64,000 nucleotides of DNA from Podocnemis expansa (taxonomy: Eukaryota > Chordata > Testudines > Podocnemididae): assembly GCA_007922195.1 (NCBI GenBank), contig ML681971.1, forward strand, positions 16,054,253 to 16,118,252, given 5' to 3'. The position numbers and the translations under genes were made by a program. Of the stretch, positions 48,170 through 60,392 are shown in pieces. How positions within the stretch are numbered: position 1 is the first letter of the stretch; every line of letters begins with the position of its first letter. The notes under the pieces were generated by a model. The model was not told the DNA's origin. It did no database searches and saw nothing but the letters and a program-made list of their open reading frames with translations.

Positions 48170-48639
48170 CAGCATGTTTTGGCTATAATCAGAATTCTAA
48201 ATTAATTTTGTACACCTAGCACAGTAGAGACACATTTGTGATTGACGCAAGGGAGCAGAAACGCAAATGATATCTGAGATTATACCCACTGTTGTGCATT
48301 ATATTTTGATTATTTGCATCATTTTATTTTGTGAACCAATCAGATATACTGCCACTTGTAAGTTCCATGGGAAAGGACAGATACAGCCCTGATATCCTCC
48401 TGCATCCTTAAAATTCTTCTTGTGGCGCAAGAAGGTTGTGTATTTTTTAAGATCAGATAATTCAGTAGGATTTAGTGGAGCATATCTTGCCAATAATCTT
48501 GCCAATATTCTATTCTATTCCATTCATAAGGGTTTTAGGCTCTTAGCCTGAGGGTTTTGTATGTTAACCCAAATTCACAGACAACTATCAAAAAGGAAAC
48601 TTCAGGAAGGACTGAACAAAGGTTAATGGAGACCAGGGG

Positions 48640-49055
48640 TTATAGTATAATTTGGTGGGCCCCAGAACCCTCCAGCTTGGTTGGGTCCCCCAATACCCAT
48701 CCCCAGAACCTGCCCCCACAAAACCCCCAGCAGGCCTCCCCAAAGCCCTTACCTGGGCTGTTTGCATGCAGCTTACTGGCTGGAAGCTGCTTCCAACCAC
48801 AAGCTGCTCCGCCCTGCAATGGGAGATTCACACACTCCCAGCCTGCCCCAGCTCTCTGCTGGCTGAGTTAAGGTGGAAGAGGGTTTAAGGTGGAGCCACA
48901 GAAACGCTGCATTCCGGCTGCTGTAGCTATTTTTAGGGGGGCCCAGGAATGAGGCATTCCAGTGCCTTCCTCTATTGTTAGGGGCCCCAGAATGCTGCCA
49001 GCCTAAAAATAGGGGGTCCCAGAACTGCTTTCCAGTACATTCCCCCATACTTTAA
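48640..49055 (-). repeat. GC-rich hAT-type module, reverse copy
   Basis: Reverse complement of the module at 54361-54690. Shared landmarks, read on the minus strand: gggttaaagta...gggggaa, cactggaa...ttctgggaccccctattttta, aggaaggcactggaatgc, gtggctccaccttaa, gccagcagagagctg, gtgtgtgaatctcccattgc, gggcggagcagcttgtg and cagcccaggtaagggctttg. No own termini or duplication found; it stops where the next hAT copy starts. Confidence 0.6.
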
Positions 49056-49057
49056 CC

Positions 49058-49241
49058 CAGGGGTCTCAAACACGTGGGCTGTGGGCCACATGCGGCTGCT
49101 AAAGCTATTTCCTGCAGCCTGCAACAACACTATTTTTACCAATATTTGCAATATCGTTGTATGAAAAGGTTTCAGTGGTGCAGCCCTCAGGCTAATGTAC
49201 TAGTCCTTTACGTGGCCCTTGTGGTGATTTGAGTTAACCTG
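49058..49241 (+). mobile_element. short hAT MITE upstream of exon 4
   Basis: 184 bases starting CAGGGGTCTCAAACACG and ending gatttgagttaacctg. The body (caatatttgcaatatcgttg, tatgaaaaggtttcagtggt) is shared with 49877-50065 in the same orientation. Possible duplication ctttaacc/cttaacct. Confidence 0.7.
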
Positions 49242-49641
49242 CTTAACCTCTGATGAAGACTAAACTAATGCACAAAAGTTAGGAACACTGGTACAGAAGT
49301 AAGAGGTATAATTTAAAAAGTCTGCTTATCAAAAGGTAGATAGGGACTTAAGAACTTAAGACACTTTTGAAAATGGTACTTAAGTCACTTTTGAAAGTTT
49401 TGTCCTAGATGTAACAAAACCGTGACATCCTGGTGAAAGACTTGGATTTCTTGTTCTTTTATGTGCTCAGCTCAGTCTTCTAATAGCTTCCAAAAATTCT
49501 CTTTTTCCCAAATTAACGTTGACTAGGCCTAAATCGTTCTCTGCTTATTGCATTTCATATTAACTGCTTGTCTAAGGTATACTGTTCTAGTGTTCCTCGG
49601 TGACAAAAGCTGATTAACACTCTCTTGATTTTCTCCTCTAG

Positions 49642-49816
49642 AGGAATTGAAGGCACCCCTGGAAGAGTATGTCAACAAACGGTACCCAGGGCTTGTGAAG
49701 GTAGTGCGCAACCAGAAAAGAGAAGGCCTTATTCGAGCTCGTATTGAAGGTTGGAAAGCTGCTACTGGCCACGTGACTGGGTTCTTCGATGCCCATGTGG
49801 AATTCACTGCTGGCTG
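49642..49816 (+). CDS. GALNT17: GALNT17 coding exon (probably exon 4, DxH motif)
   Basis: 175-base exon after acceptor ttctcctctag and before donor GTAGGT at 49817. It encodes EELKAPLEEYVNKRYPGLVK..., then REGLIRARIEGWKAATGHV, and GFFDAHVEFTAGW. The DAH at 49788-49796 is the DxH motif that binds the divalent metal and UDP in GT27 enzymes (usually DSH in the most active members). It ends with TG of a Trp codon completed by G at 53076. Copies of one hAT family lie 400 bases upstream (49058-49241) and 60 bases downstream (49877-50065). GALNT17 belongs to the diverged Y subfamily (GALNT8, 9, 17, 18), for which transferase activity is weak or debated. Confidence 0.95.
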
Positions 49817-49876
49817 GTAGGTGTAGCCTTTTACAAATCAGGCTTATTGATTTCACAGTATGGCTCCATTATACAG

Positions 49877-50065
49877 CAGAGATCTCAAACTTGCAGCCCA
49901 AGGGCTGCATGTGGCCCTTAAAATTATTTTCTGCGGTCTGCAGCGACACAATAGGTATCAATATTTGCAATATCATTGTATGAAAAGGTTTCAGTGGTGT
50001 GGTCCTTGGGCTACCATACTAGTCTTCCTGCAGCCCTCATAGTGATTTCAGTTTGACACCCCCTG
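49877..50065 (+). mobile_element. short hAT MITE downstream of exon 4
   Basis: 189 bases starting CAGAGATCTCAAAC and ending GTTTGACACCCCCTG, same family and orientation as 49058-49241. Flanks ttatacag (49869-49876) and ttataaga (50066-50073) share their first five bases, a decayed 8-bp duplication. It begins 60 bases after exon 4. Confidence 0.75.
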
Positions 50066-50285
50066 TTATAAGAGTATAAATCAGACATGCTGAAAATCTT
50101 GCAAATGTGGCCATTAAATTAATAAAACTATATCCTTCCTTCTGTCCCAAGATGTTTTGGATGGTGTGGGGCTGTACATTTCAGAACTGCTAAAGTCCCT
50201 GTTTTCAGTACTTATCCAGTCACCACTCATATTTTATTCTGTTCAGACCACTGTCCACTCCTTGCTCTTGGTTTATTCTATAGGC

Positions 50286-50670
50286 CAGTGGTTCCCAACT
50301 TTTTTGGCTCGAGGTCCACAGATAACGTTTTTACAAACCTGAAGGCCTCTTGCAGGAGGCTCAAAGCCGAATCGGGCCCCTGCTGCTGCCGGCAAGTGGC
50401 AGCGACTGGATCGGGCCCTGGAGCAGGATCAGGGTCATGTGTTAGCAGGGACAGGCCCTGGGTCCCGACCCCTCTCCAGTAACACCCCTGGCTGAAGGAG
50501 AAGAGCACTGATCTCCCATCCCCTTTACTGCAGCAAGGAGCCTGCACCAGTCATTTAGCTTCACAGAAATGAGCTCTGCTGGAGTCCTTAGGCAGCAGTT
50601 CCCTTCTACTGCCAGCAGCAGGGGAACCACCAGCCATCTTCAAAGTTCCTGCAGGAGCCACATCTGTAAG
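50286..50670 (+). mobile_element. hAT-type element, 5' part (CAGTGGTTCCCAACT)
   Basis: Starts CAGTGGTTCCCAACTTTTTT with ctcgaggtccacagataacg, related to 28057-28597. It also shares gaaggagaagagcactgatc, tcccatcccctttactgcag and caaggagcctgcacc with that copy (there gagaggagcactgatttccc...aaaaagcttgcac). The 3' terminus is missing or unrecognised, so the end is approximate. Confidence 0.55.
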
Positions 50671-52504
50671 CTAAAAAGACCAGGCACAAGGAATTGAGAA
50701 ACAGAATGATTCCAGTGTTGCAAGGGTTTCCACCGTCATCCCCTTGGGGAAGGTTTGTCTTTTGTATTGGTTTGAGTCTTCTTTACTTGAGAATAAGTTC
50801 AGAAGAGCAAGGACAACACAAAGTATTTCAAAGGGGAATTTATGCATCTAGAGTGCAAAGTATCACAGGGAATTCTATTACATTTCTAAGGCTGCACAAG
50901 AAGTTTCCATGAATGATATTTTGCTACAAAACGTGTTTTTTTTTTTTAAATGTGCTCTGTGCTTAGAATATTGGTGACAGGAGAGGCTATTGCACATTGC
51001 ATTGTGTGATATGAAGAGAGGGAAAGAAAAAATCATTGACAAGGAAAATGTTATGGCATCTGCAAATAGAAAACATTCTGTGTAAGGTTCACATTTTTGT
51101 ATGAATAAGGATGTATTCAGAAGGCTGTTTCTCACATCAGTACCTGTATTCCCATCTGTATGGTGCAATGATTAGGTTGCTTGCTGTTCAAAACTGGATT
51201 TTATTCAAGTGTATGGCAAACAATAATTTACTGAACTCACTGTTAAAACAGCTTTTCTTGGCAATAAGGAATGAGAGTAGCAGATTGCTCCTCTGCTTGC
51301 ATTAAGAGCTTGATCTTAGCAGACACTGAGCACCCTCAGCTCTCACTGAAAGTGTTAAGGTTGCTCAGAATCTAGTCAGAATGAGGCCTGTATGTGTCCA
51401 GTGGTTCTTGTTTTCACAAAGGGGAGGCTGACCCAATCTCTAGCTCTGAACACACTCATTTGTCACAGAAACTGGGTTCCATGTCAGACTTTAGTGGGTA
51501 GGGTTCAAGTCTGGTTTTCAGTGTGCATATTTAAAGGAAACACTGTTTGGACTGCACCACAGCCTTTTATGTATTCACTTTTATTTATTATATTTAGACA
51601 CACATTTTTAGAATGAGGAGGAGGCGGAAAAATAGGCAAACTGCAGCCAGAAAGTTAGCCTTCATCTACTGCAAATACCCTCTTGTGGATGCAAGTCTAG
51701 GAACCTCCGGGGCAATTTAAGCGTATATATTGAGAAATCTGGTCCCTAGTAGCATGTTTCCAGAATGGACTTCCAAATTTGTCCCCCTCTCTGTATGCAC
51801 AGTGCATGTATAAAAGTGTCACCATGGTATGCATGCATTATGCACTCCCAAGTGAACGTAAGTGTGCAGTTATCCTTCCTGCCTATGCTAATATTGACTT
51901 TACACATTTTAACTTTGTAGGTGAAATGTGAGAAGATGGCATTGAAAATCTGGCCCTTATTCACTCCATTGGCTGGTTTCATACCTTCTTGGTTAAAATT
52001 ATTTACTTAATTCATGTTTACTAACACTTTGTAACCCCTTCAAGGCAAGGCTAAATGCACTGTGTTATCTCTGTATATGCAGGAGACATATCCAGCTAGG
52101 GAGAGCTCATGTAAACTTCTTACACCCTACAATTCTTCCTATTTGTGAGATTGTTTCTTTGTGTACACCGTGCTGTTCTCTGCTGAGTTCATACATTCTG
52201 CACAAGAATATTCACTTGCGTAAGAAAGAGCCTAAACCCAAACACATATGGGTATGTTGCTATTTGAATTCTGTATTTTGCCGCTATCCCCTGTCACCTA
52301 ATTGATAGTTGCGCATAATTGATGTCTCTGTGCTTCTCCCAGACTGGAAATCCCATGAAATGGAAGCTCAGAAACTTCTAAAGCCTCCTTGATGGCTGGC
52401 AAAAGTGCATTGCAGACCTTAAAAAGTACCTATTTAATCTCAGGAACATGAAGAACTTTCCTTTGCCTCTGCTGTTTGTGTTCATCTTCTTCTCTGAATA
52501 TGTT

Positions 52505-52625
52505 TATAAAAGTATGATGCAATGGACTGAGCACAGCACTGAGAATCAGAGACTTTCAGATTCAAATCCAGGCTATGTCAGTGAATAACTGTGTGGCCTA
52601 GTGCAAGGCTATTAACCTCTCTTGG
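52505..52625 (+). repeat. MIR (CORE-SINE) fragment
   Basis: tgcaatggactgagcacagc, agattcaaatccaggctatg, gtgaataactgtgtggccta and ttaacctctcttggctg follow the MIR order: tRNA-like head with B box (attcaaatcca), then core. Old copy. Confidence 0.65.
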
Positions 52626-52752
52626 CTGGATTGTGCTGTCCCTTGCTCAGTGGAATTATGCCCTCTTAAGTGAGAACAGAAACAGGTCCTTTCATTTGTC
52701 TTGTACTACAGGGGTACAGTTCAAGCTACAATTGTGGTAAGGTGTTCACTGT

Positions 52753-52961
52753 GGGTATGTCTCTACTATGGCTAGAGATGTGATTGCATGGGGCTTAGGA
52801 TAGGCTGGCAATGCGAGTACAGATGCCTGGACTCTGTCAGACTTGGACAGCTCACACTGATGCCCATGTCACCATGCATTTACTGCGCTGGGTAGACTGA
52901 AGCTAACACAGGGCTGCCAACATGTCCTGCAGTACACCACTGATTGTAGTATAGACATAAC
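52753..52961. mobile_element. MITE with GGGTATGTCTCTACTA termini
   Basis: 209-base element starting GGGTATGTCTCTACTATGG and ending gtagtatagacataac (imperfect inverse). The termini match the group suspected for 5223-5510. No coding frame. It ends 114 bases before exon 5. Confidence 0.65.
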
Positions 52962-53075
52962 TTAAGTGTTGTCATTACAGTGGAAGTACACAAGCTATTA
53001 AGGGGCTAAAGGGTCTATCTGTGTTGTAACAGGATTTAATGCCCCTTTTCTCGTTCCTCCCTTTTTGCCTCTTAG

Positions 53076-53273
53076 GGCGGAGCCAGTTCTTTCACGAATC
53101 CAGGAAAACCGGAAAAGGGTTATTCTTCCCTCAATTGACAATATCAAGCAGGACAACTTTGAGGTGCAGCGTTATGAGAACTCTGCCCATGGGTACAGCT
53201 GGGAGTTATGGTGCATGTACATTAGCCCTCCAAAAGACTGGTGGGATGCTGGTGACCCTTCACTGCCAATCAG
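53076..53273 (+). CDS. GALNT17: GALNT17 coding exon (probably exon 5)
   Basis: 198-base exon after acceptor ttgcctcttag and before donor GTATGT at 53274. It completes the Trp codon, then encodes AEPVLSRIQENRKRVILPSI, DNIKQDNFEVQRYENSAHG and SWELWCMYISPPKDWWDAGD, ending in phase 2 within an Arg codon (PIR). This is the middle of the GT-A catalytic domain; the VILPSIDNI block corresponds to the VVCPIIDVI strand of other GALNTs. The next exon, expected to carry the acceptor-side Gal/GalNAc-T motif, is not found before 64000, so intron 5 is longer than 10.7 kb here. Confidence 0.95.
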
Positions 53274-53904
53274 GTATGTTGCGGAGCCAGGGATGCGTCA
53301 AGCAATCAAAAAGATCCTGTAAAATGGAATGACTGGTAGAATAAAGGAAGAAGCCTAGAAATTGTGGCAACAAAAAGACTGAGACTAGAGGGTATGATTT
53401 CATTTGTGAGTGGGAAGAACGATTTCACAAGTAAGGGATTGGGACCCCACTTCACTACACAAGCACAGGTTTTAATTGTAGTTTTCAAATATCACTTTAC
53501 TTGAAAATAATTCAGGGTATTATATTTACTGTTAGCTTTTTAAATGAATAGGGGGTCTGGTGAGTTTTCTTATAATGTAATTTATCAGACAAATGTAAGC
53601 AGCCATAGGAGTGTGTTTATCTGCTATGGTAGATTGCTCTTTTAGAATGTACTACTGTGGAGTTAGCCCCTAGGAGGGTGTTACCGCCAAGCATATTTTG
53701 CCTGCTATTACAGATATAATTGTATGAATGCACCTACATTTTATTTCAACTCCAAGAACACAATAACTGGGCCTTTCATCTATTTTCTTTTAAGTACGGT
53801 TTTCAATAACAGCTGATAACAGAATGATCAGGATATTATTTCACTGGAAATGTGTATCCTCAAAATATCTGTTCTGGGAAAACTAGTCCAGTGGGAAAAG
53901 ACCT

Positions 53905-54203
53905 AATGCCTGGAATCTGAAGCCAGACAAAGCTAAATTAGAAATAAGTCAAGTTTTTGTTTTTATTTTATTTTAATGGAGAAAGTGATTAGGTATTGGA
54001 ATAAGCTACCAGGGGAAATGATGGATTGTCCTTCTCTTGATGTCTTCAGATCAAGTCTTAGAAGCCTTTCTGGAAGTTGTGCTTTTGTCAAACAGAAGCA
54101 AGTGGGTGTAATGCAGGGGTAACTGGGTAAGATATAATGCCTTGTGATACACTGGAGATCAAACTGGATGATGTAATGTTGCCTTTGGGCCCAGAACTTG
54201 AGG
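53905..54203 (+). mobile_element. CR1 LINE 3' end
   Basis: Sense CR1 3' UTR: ggaataagctaccaggggaa, atgatggattgtccttctct, tgatgtcttcagatcaagtc and gatcaaactggatgatgtaa. It ends against the hAT element at 54212. Confidence 0.75.
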
Positions 54204-54211
54204 CTCTAAGG

Positions 54212-55360
54212 CAGTGGTTCCCAACCAATGTTCTGGGGCACACTGGTGTGCCACGGCAACACCCAAAGTGTGCAGCGAGCATCCCTGACAGCTGGAGTTA
54301 AAGTTCCCTCCCTGCTCAGCCCAGCCATGTGGGCTGTGCAGGGCTGGGAAAAGGCAAGGGTTAAAGTAAGGGGGAAGGCACTGGAGCACAGTTCTGGGGC
54401 CCCCTATTTTTACGCAGGCAGCCTTCTGGCCCCCTAAAAATAGAGGAAGGCACTGGAACATGGAGTTCCAGGGGTCCCCCTAAAAATAACAGGAGCAGCA
54501 CGAACGCAGTGTGCCAGTGGCTCCACCTTAAGACCAGCCAGCAGAGAGCTGTGGGAGGCCAGGAGTGTGTGAATCTCCCCCTGCAGGGCGGAGCAGCTTG
54601 TGTCAGGCAGCCTGCAAACAGCCCAGGTAAGGGCTTTGGGGGTTTTGGGCGGCAGGTGTGTGTGTGTAGCAGAGGTGGGTGGGCGTGGATGTGTAGCAGA
54701 GGACGTGCAGCTGGGGTTGTGGGGTGGCTGTTTGGTTGGGGGGGGTGTAGCTGTGGCATGGGGTGGCTGGGTGCATGGGGGGGTGTAGCTGGGGGCTGGA
54801 GGCCTAGTTCTGGCCCCTGCAGTGATGGGAGGGTCCATCACAGGCAGCAGGGAGCTGGGGGAGGGGAGGACAGGACCCACTGGGGTGGGAAGGAGCAGCA
54901 GTGGGGTGAGGATTTGCCCTGGGTGGCAGGGAGCCACTGTGGAGAAGGGGGAAGTAGGTGCTGCACTGTGCTCCCCTGCCCTACCTTCCCACTCCCCAGG
55001 TTCACCCCCCCCCCCACAAAGCTGCTCTTGTTCTTCCTTCCTCTCTCCTCTCCTGCCACCCTTGTGCTGTTCTCTGCATGGCTGCCCTTGTCCTCTTTTG
55101 TTACCCCTGCCCTGCTCTGCTCCCCACATTCACTCTTGCCACTGCACACGACTCCTGACCTCCTGTGTTTTGCCACCCCTGCTCTGCTACCCCTACTACC
55201 CCACATAGGAACATTTCTGAAACACTGTGCCCTGGTTCATGAATATTCATAAATAATTTAAGTAAATTTGAATATTCATGACTTTTTTAATGGTGGTTTG
55301 CCTGAAAAAATTTGAAGGTATCAAGGTGTGCCATGGCAGAGAAAAGGTTGGGAACCACTG
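54212..55360. mobile_element. nonautonomous hAT element, 8-bp TSD, GC-rich cargo
   Basis: 1,149-base element starting CAGTGGTTCCCAACC and ending GGTTGGGAACCACTG (perfect 15-bp inverted termini), flanked by perfect CTCTAAGG at 54204-54211 and 55361-55368. Inner ends also pair: ggtgtgccacggca (54244) with tgtgccatggca (55326). It holds the CCCCTAAAAATAG module (54380-54520), a splice-donor-like CAGGTAAGGG at 54623, and long C- or T-rich tracts. There is no transposase. Confidence 0.88.
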
Positions 55361-56867
55361 CTCTAAGGACATACTAACAGTGGTGTTGTCTCTATAATAT
55401 CTTATTCCACAGTCACTTTTCAGTGACCAAAGGGATGAATGTGGAAGCAATAGCAATAGAGAAGATCACAAATGCACGTTATATGGCTAGCTCACCTGAA
55501 TTTATAGGGGAATCTGATCATAAAACTCCTGTATGTAGTTTTGAAGGTCTCTCCTTGAAAGACAAGAAGAGAATGCAGCAAATGAAACTGGTGAACTGTT
55601 ACTGCTCCTGTACGCTTAAGTATAGAATTATTATTACTGATATGCTATTCCCAGAGATCCTAATATGGGTCTCTGAAGAGAGGCTCTTCATAGTATTCAG
55701 AGATAGGCAATGCCTTCCTAAAAGATATGGGGCATAAGAAGAATGAAGAGAGAGCAATGATCTGTCTAATCTATCTGTTAATGTGCAACTAGATGTTGTA
55801 TTATTTTCTGCTCCCCTAAGCCTCACTATAATTTGTTGGTAGATTCCTTGTAGGTGTTAAAGGAAATCTGAAGGGGCAGGAGGGTTGGATCAAAGAGAGT
55901 ATTATGAACAGAGAACAGCATGGAAGCACAAAGACACTAGTGGGAAAGAGGACAGGAGAAAGCTGGCACTGTAGGCAGAGTTGATGAGAAGGGAGGAATG
56001 CAGTAAGAGGGAAGGAAGAGTGGCTGACTGAAGAATGGGAGGGTCCGCAAGAAGGTTGATACAGTGGAGGAGTCACTGGCTAGATATGAAAAGTGGGGAA
56101 GATGTGGTGAGAGTAATAGGCAAGGAAAATGCAGGCAAATAGCAGCTAGACTGCATTAGCATTGGTGTGGGAAGGGTGTGGGTGTTCAAAACAAAGAGCC
56201 TGCAGGAGTCAAAGTGTGGCTGATAAAAGCCCTGGATGAGCTGTGGTTTGAGAAATAAGGCCAAATTACAGCTGAAAGTGGAACAGTCTGAATGTGTGCA
56301 CAAAGGGAGTAGGCTGAGTCAAAGATAGCCTGCACTGTATGAGTCTGAGAGATGGGGACACTGCAGCTTGTCAGTGATGGAGAAAGAGACAAGTGGAAAG
56401 GGTTCTGGAGGAAAGATAAGAAGCCAGGCAGATCTGTTACCTCTCCCTACCTCCAACACTGCCCTTTCTAGCTGTTGCCTTCTGCATCAATCAGGAGTCA
56501 TTCATTAATCTGCTTCATCTTGCCCTATGGCAGATAATCAGCAGAGTCCCTGCTTATAACTCTAAAATGATAAAAGACCAGGACAGGTTTCTGTATATCC
56601 AATTCTGCATTTTCCTACCCTTGCTGCTGTCTGTGGATCTGCTGTAGCTCCCCCTCTTGTACTGTTGGGAGCTTCTGGATAGCTGCACAGATTCTTATCT
56701 GATGTTTGAGGTTGTCATTTAAAAAAAAAAACACTGACACAAAAAAACCAAATGACTAGCACAGAAGATCATCTGTAGTTTCCTCTCCTGTTAAGTCCTG
56801 GAAACCTGAGAGGAGGTCCTGCAGTGGGGGTTCCCCAGATATGGAGCTCACTTTGGTAGGAAATCAC

Positions 56868-57135
56868 TGAAGCCAGGAATGTAAAAAGATTCCTAAAAGG
56901 GTTTGGATATTTATATGGATGTAGAGAGTCCATAATTAATTCAATGGATGCAGTGACTTTGTGGAACAGGAGAAGACTTTATGCTTTGTGTACAAGCAGT
57001 CACAGCTTCTTGAATGTTCTCCATGGAAGCTATGGGCTTGATACAGAAATTATTGGGTGAAGTTCTTCAGCCTGTGTTATGAAGGAGGTCAGACTCGTTT
57101 GTCATCATGGTCCATTCTGATCTTTACGTTTGCGA
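56868..57135 (+). mobile_element. CR1 LINE 3' end
   Basis: Sense CR1 3' UTR: aagggtttggatatttatat, gcttcttgaatgttctccat, ctatgggcttgatacagaaa, ttattgggtgaagttcttca and gaaggaggtcagactcg...tggtccattctgatcttta. Confidence 0.8.
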
Positions 57136-60100
57136 ATGATGATTTAAAAAAAATATGTAGAAGTGATATTAAATCCCATTCTTTAAGATTTTAAACAATC
57201 TCAAATTATTAGCTATCCAGATAATACCCTGAGGTGGAGTGCAGATTCCCCTCTTTCTACCTACATAAATGTTCTTACATCACCCCTGGAGCATCTGGTT
57301 CTGGCAGCTTTTGTAGACAGAATAGTGGACACATGCACCTCAGAGCTCATCTGTTTTGGCGATTCTTATGTTCCTTACTGTAACCTTGTGCTATTGTGTC
57401 AGAAACTTAGGAGAACTAAACAGAAAAGCAGAGATCTCTGAAGACCCACTACAGACTCACATGAGCAGTAGGAGGAGGTGCCTGCATAATAAGTTGTGTT
57501 CACAGTAACATGGACGCTAACCCCTCAAGCTGAGAAGAGTTGCATCTCTAGAAAGTAAGAATAAAAGCCTTAGGCAGAATATAGATTACAGGGTACAATG
57601 CTTTCCAATAGCCACATGGGAAGGAGCTTCCAGAACCAATACAATAGCTTCAGAGTGATGTTTAGTAATTTAACAACTTGTTCAAACAGCATTATTAATA
57701 CACAATAAGCAAAAGATTATGAGGAAGATATGTCTAAAATACTGCCTTTTTCCATTATAATGTGTAACTACATACAAACAGAAATAAATAGCTTCAATTA
57801 TTCTTTTTTTCTGTATACTGCTGTGAATTGTACATTTTATGGCAATGTTTATTTGAAGGGAATAGCTATGTTTTATCCTCTGTAATTAGGCAAGGAATCA
57901 CGGGAAAATTTTAAATTATAATGTGCAAACAAGGTTAAAAACGTCTTGCCTATTTCAGACAGTTAGTTTTTCAGGCTAAAGGAAAGGGAGTGAAGACAGG
58001 TAAGTATTATATTTTCAGTTTTATATTTTCAAAGTGTTTTGGTTTTTGGCAGTCCTTGAGGAGCCCCGTGAAGACTTAGCTGCTAAAAGAGATGTGAAGG
58101 GTCGTCTGACTTACTTGTGGGTATCTGGTTGTACAGAATCTTCTTTCTGGACCTACAGAATATTTAGCAGTAGAGGCCAAAGAGAAATAGTTGTGGCAAT
58201 GTATTTGGAGAGAGTGTTTTCCTCTAGGGTCTAGGTACTTCACAAGATGTAATTATCCAGGCAAAGGAAGCTGCTGGCATACAAATCATCTAAGATATGG
58301 CCTAGCCTCAGGGTGGTTCCAGGGTCCTGCTTTATACCAATAATTTTGCCACAAGAAGATAGGCTCTTTAAATGATTGTCTAGTTGTTTTAAGAGGAGAC
58401 AGTTTCTTTTTTAATTTCACTGGTTTCAATGGCATTCTTTTGTAGCTCATCTTCCAAGCAAGCCATTCAGGATTTTATATCACGTGTGTCTCTTGAGATT
58501 GAATTCTGTCTGTGAAGAGTTCTTTCAGCACTGAATTATCCTCAGCTAGATTTTTCTATGGCCTTGTGTTCTCCTCCTTCATCTGTGTAGAAGATTCAGG
58601 CTTAGGTCTTCTGTTTTAATTCTTTTTTTTTATTTGAATCCTTATTCAACCACTTGAAGTTGGTTGGAGAAATTAATTTAAATGTTTATGAGAGAAACTT
58701 AGTGGCAATATTCTAGAAGAGTAATTATTAGAACTGAATTAATATATGAGGAATAAGTAGGTTGGGGACTAAGCAGCCATCTTCCTTTTGAGTCCCAATG
58801 TGACCCTAAAATCAGCTTTTTAAGTGACTTGGAGGGATATGGGTATAATGTTGGGATTCCATAAAAGTATAAAGATGTCCTGACCCCAATACTCTTTTTT
58901 TGCGTTGCAAACGTTTCATGAATAGCCCTTGCTTTCAGGTGTAACTGAGCTGCTATTGACCAGCTCTATCAAAAGATAAAATCACAATTACAATGTAATG
59001 AATAACATCTAAATTAGTGCTCCTACAATGAGCATGACATTCAAAACAGTCATCTTATAGGTCCTTAAAATCATCGCCATTGGGCTATTGTTTGGATCTC
59101 TTGATTTTCCATTTCTCAATGGCATGTTTTTTTGGTTTGCATGTGCATGTATATGTGTACATGAAATATTGGATATGTGTGTCTGTGTATCCAATATTTT
59201 GTTATTAATGCTTTTTGATCAGCATTTACTGGGAATTCAGAGAAAATACAGTAAAGAAAAAGAAAAGTTGTCATGAACAGTGCAAGATGCACAAAAAGGT
59301 CACTTGGAAATGCTGTGAAATCACTGATTGATTACCTTGTCTAGAAAGAGCACATTCCAAAGCTGAAATTTACCTTCTCACAGTGCTCAGGGAATTATTA
59401 ATTTCACAGCTGGTAGAGTTTGATTTCCAAGCCTTTTATAATACAGTACTGGGAATCTCAGTGTCCCACAACTGGGATCCTCTTTTGAAAGATACTACTT
59501 TCTCCTCTCTGACTCTTTCAGTTCACAGAAGTCAAATTTGGTGAAATAGAACCATTATAGCAGTTACCAATATTTGGAAGATTTATGGCCAGACACGCTG
59601 ACATATACTCTATGCACAGTAGCATCATGGTTTATTAGTATCAATATTTGTGCTAGACATCTCAGGCCCTGAGGCTCCAGTTCAGAAAAGTGATTTAACA
59701 CAGGCTTAAATCTTTAAGGTTAAATATCCATCTTGAATAGGGATGCTTACCTGACTTGGGACTTGGATTTGTCATTTTTCTCAGGTAGCGTGGAACGGAA
59801 TGTCATGGAATTGGAAATCTGCTGTGTGGTCTGTGGGTCTGTTGACAAAGTGAACACACTATTCCCAAATGGTTACAATGGAATTTCCTGACATTTCTGT
59901 GTACCTTTTATGCTCTACTGGAGAGAGCAATTCTACCTGACATGCAGACACACTGCTGCTGAATATCTTTACTTAGGAAAGCACCCACTTCATGGGCCTG
60001 AGCTACGAAAGCACGCTTCTAGGGCTGAGATGACAAGCAGACAGTCTGGTGTATGTAATGGCAGCTCTGAAACAGCTAATTGATTAAACTGGATAATACT

Positions 60101-60392
60101 ATGTGATGTTATTTTACATAGTATTTCATTTCTTTATGTTGAGAGACAGACAATGGTTCATTTAAATGAATGATGATTTTTCTAAATGTTGATTGTTGGT
60201 ATGCAAACAATTGACGTCAATGTTGAGACTTATCGATTACCAAAACCTAGGAATGCAGCTGGATTTCTTTTATGAGAATTAAAAAAAGAAAGGGTCAAGG
60301 TCCAATTCTGAAGTAACCGACCTAACTATCCATCACCACAGTATCTGAATGACTTATAAACATTAATGGCTGTATCTTTACCATGTATTGCT

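Larger units (their letters stand above)
39971..49641 (+). other. GALNT17 intron 3
   Basis: 9.7 kb intron. Nothing recognised in 39975-40495, 40725-42985, 43020-43810, 44440-46330, 46705-47310, 48175-48635 and 49245-49635. The motif ttcattgaagtc...gtaattacaccag-like at 41340-41385 is an old dispersed-repeat trace too short to list. Confidence 0.8.
49817..53075 (+). other. GALNT17 intron 4
   Basis: 3.3 kb intron. Between the listed elements, 50675-52500 and 52630-52750 show nothing I recognise; 50935-50950 is a T run. Confidence 0.8.

Noticed and set aside
54434..55252. Two long overlapping frames, one per strand
   Set aside because: Low-complexity GC-rich hAT interior; Pro/His/Thr- and Gly/Val-rich translations are compositional.
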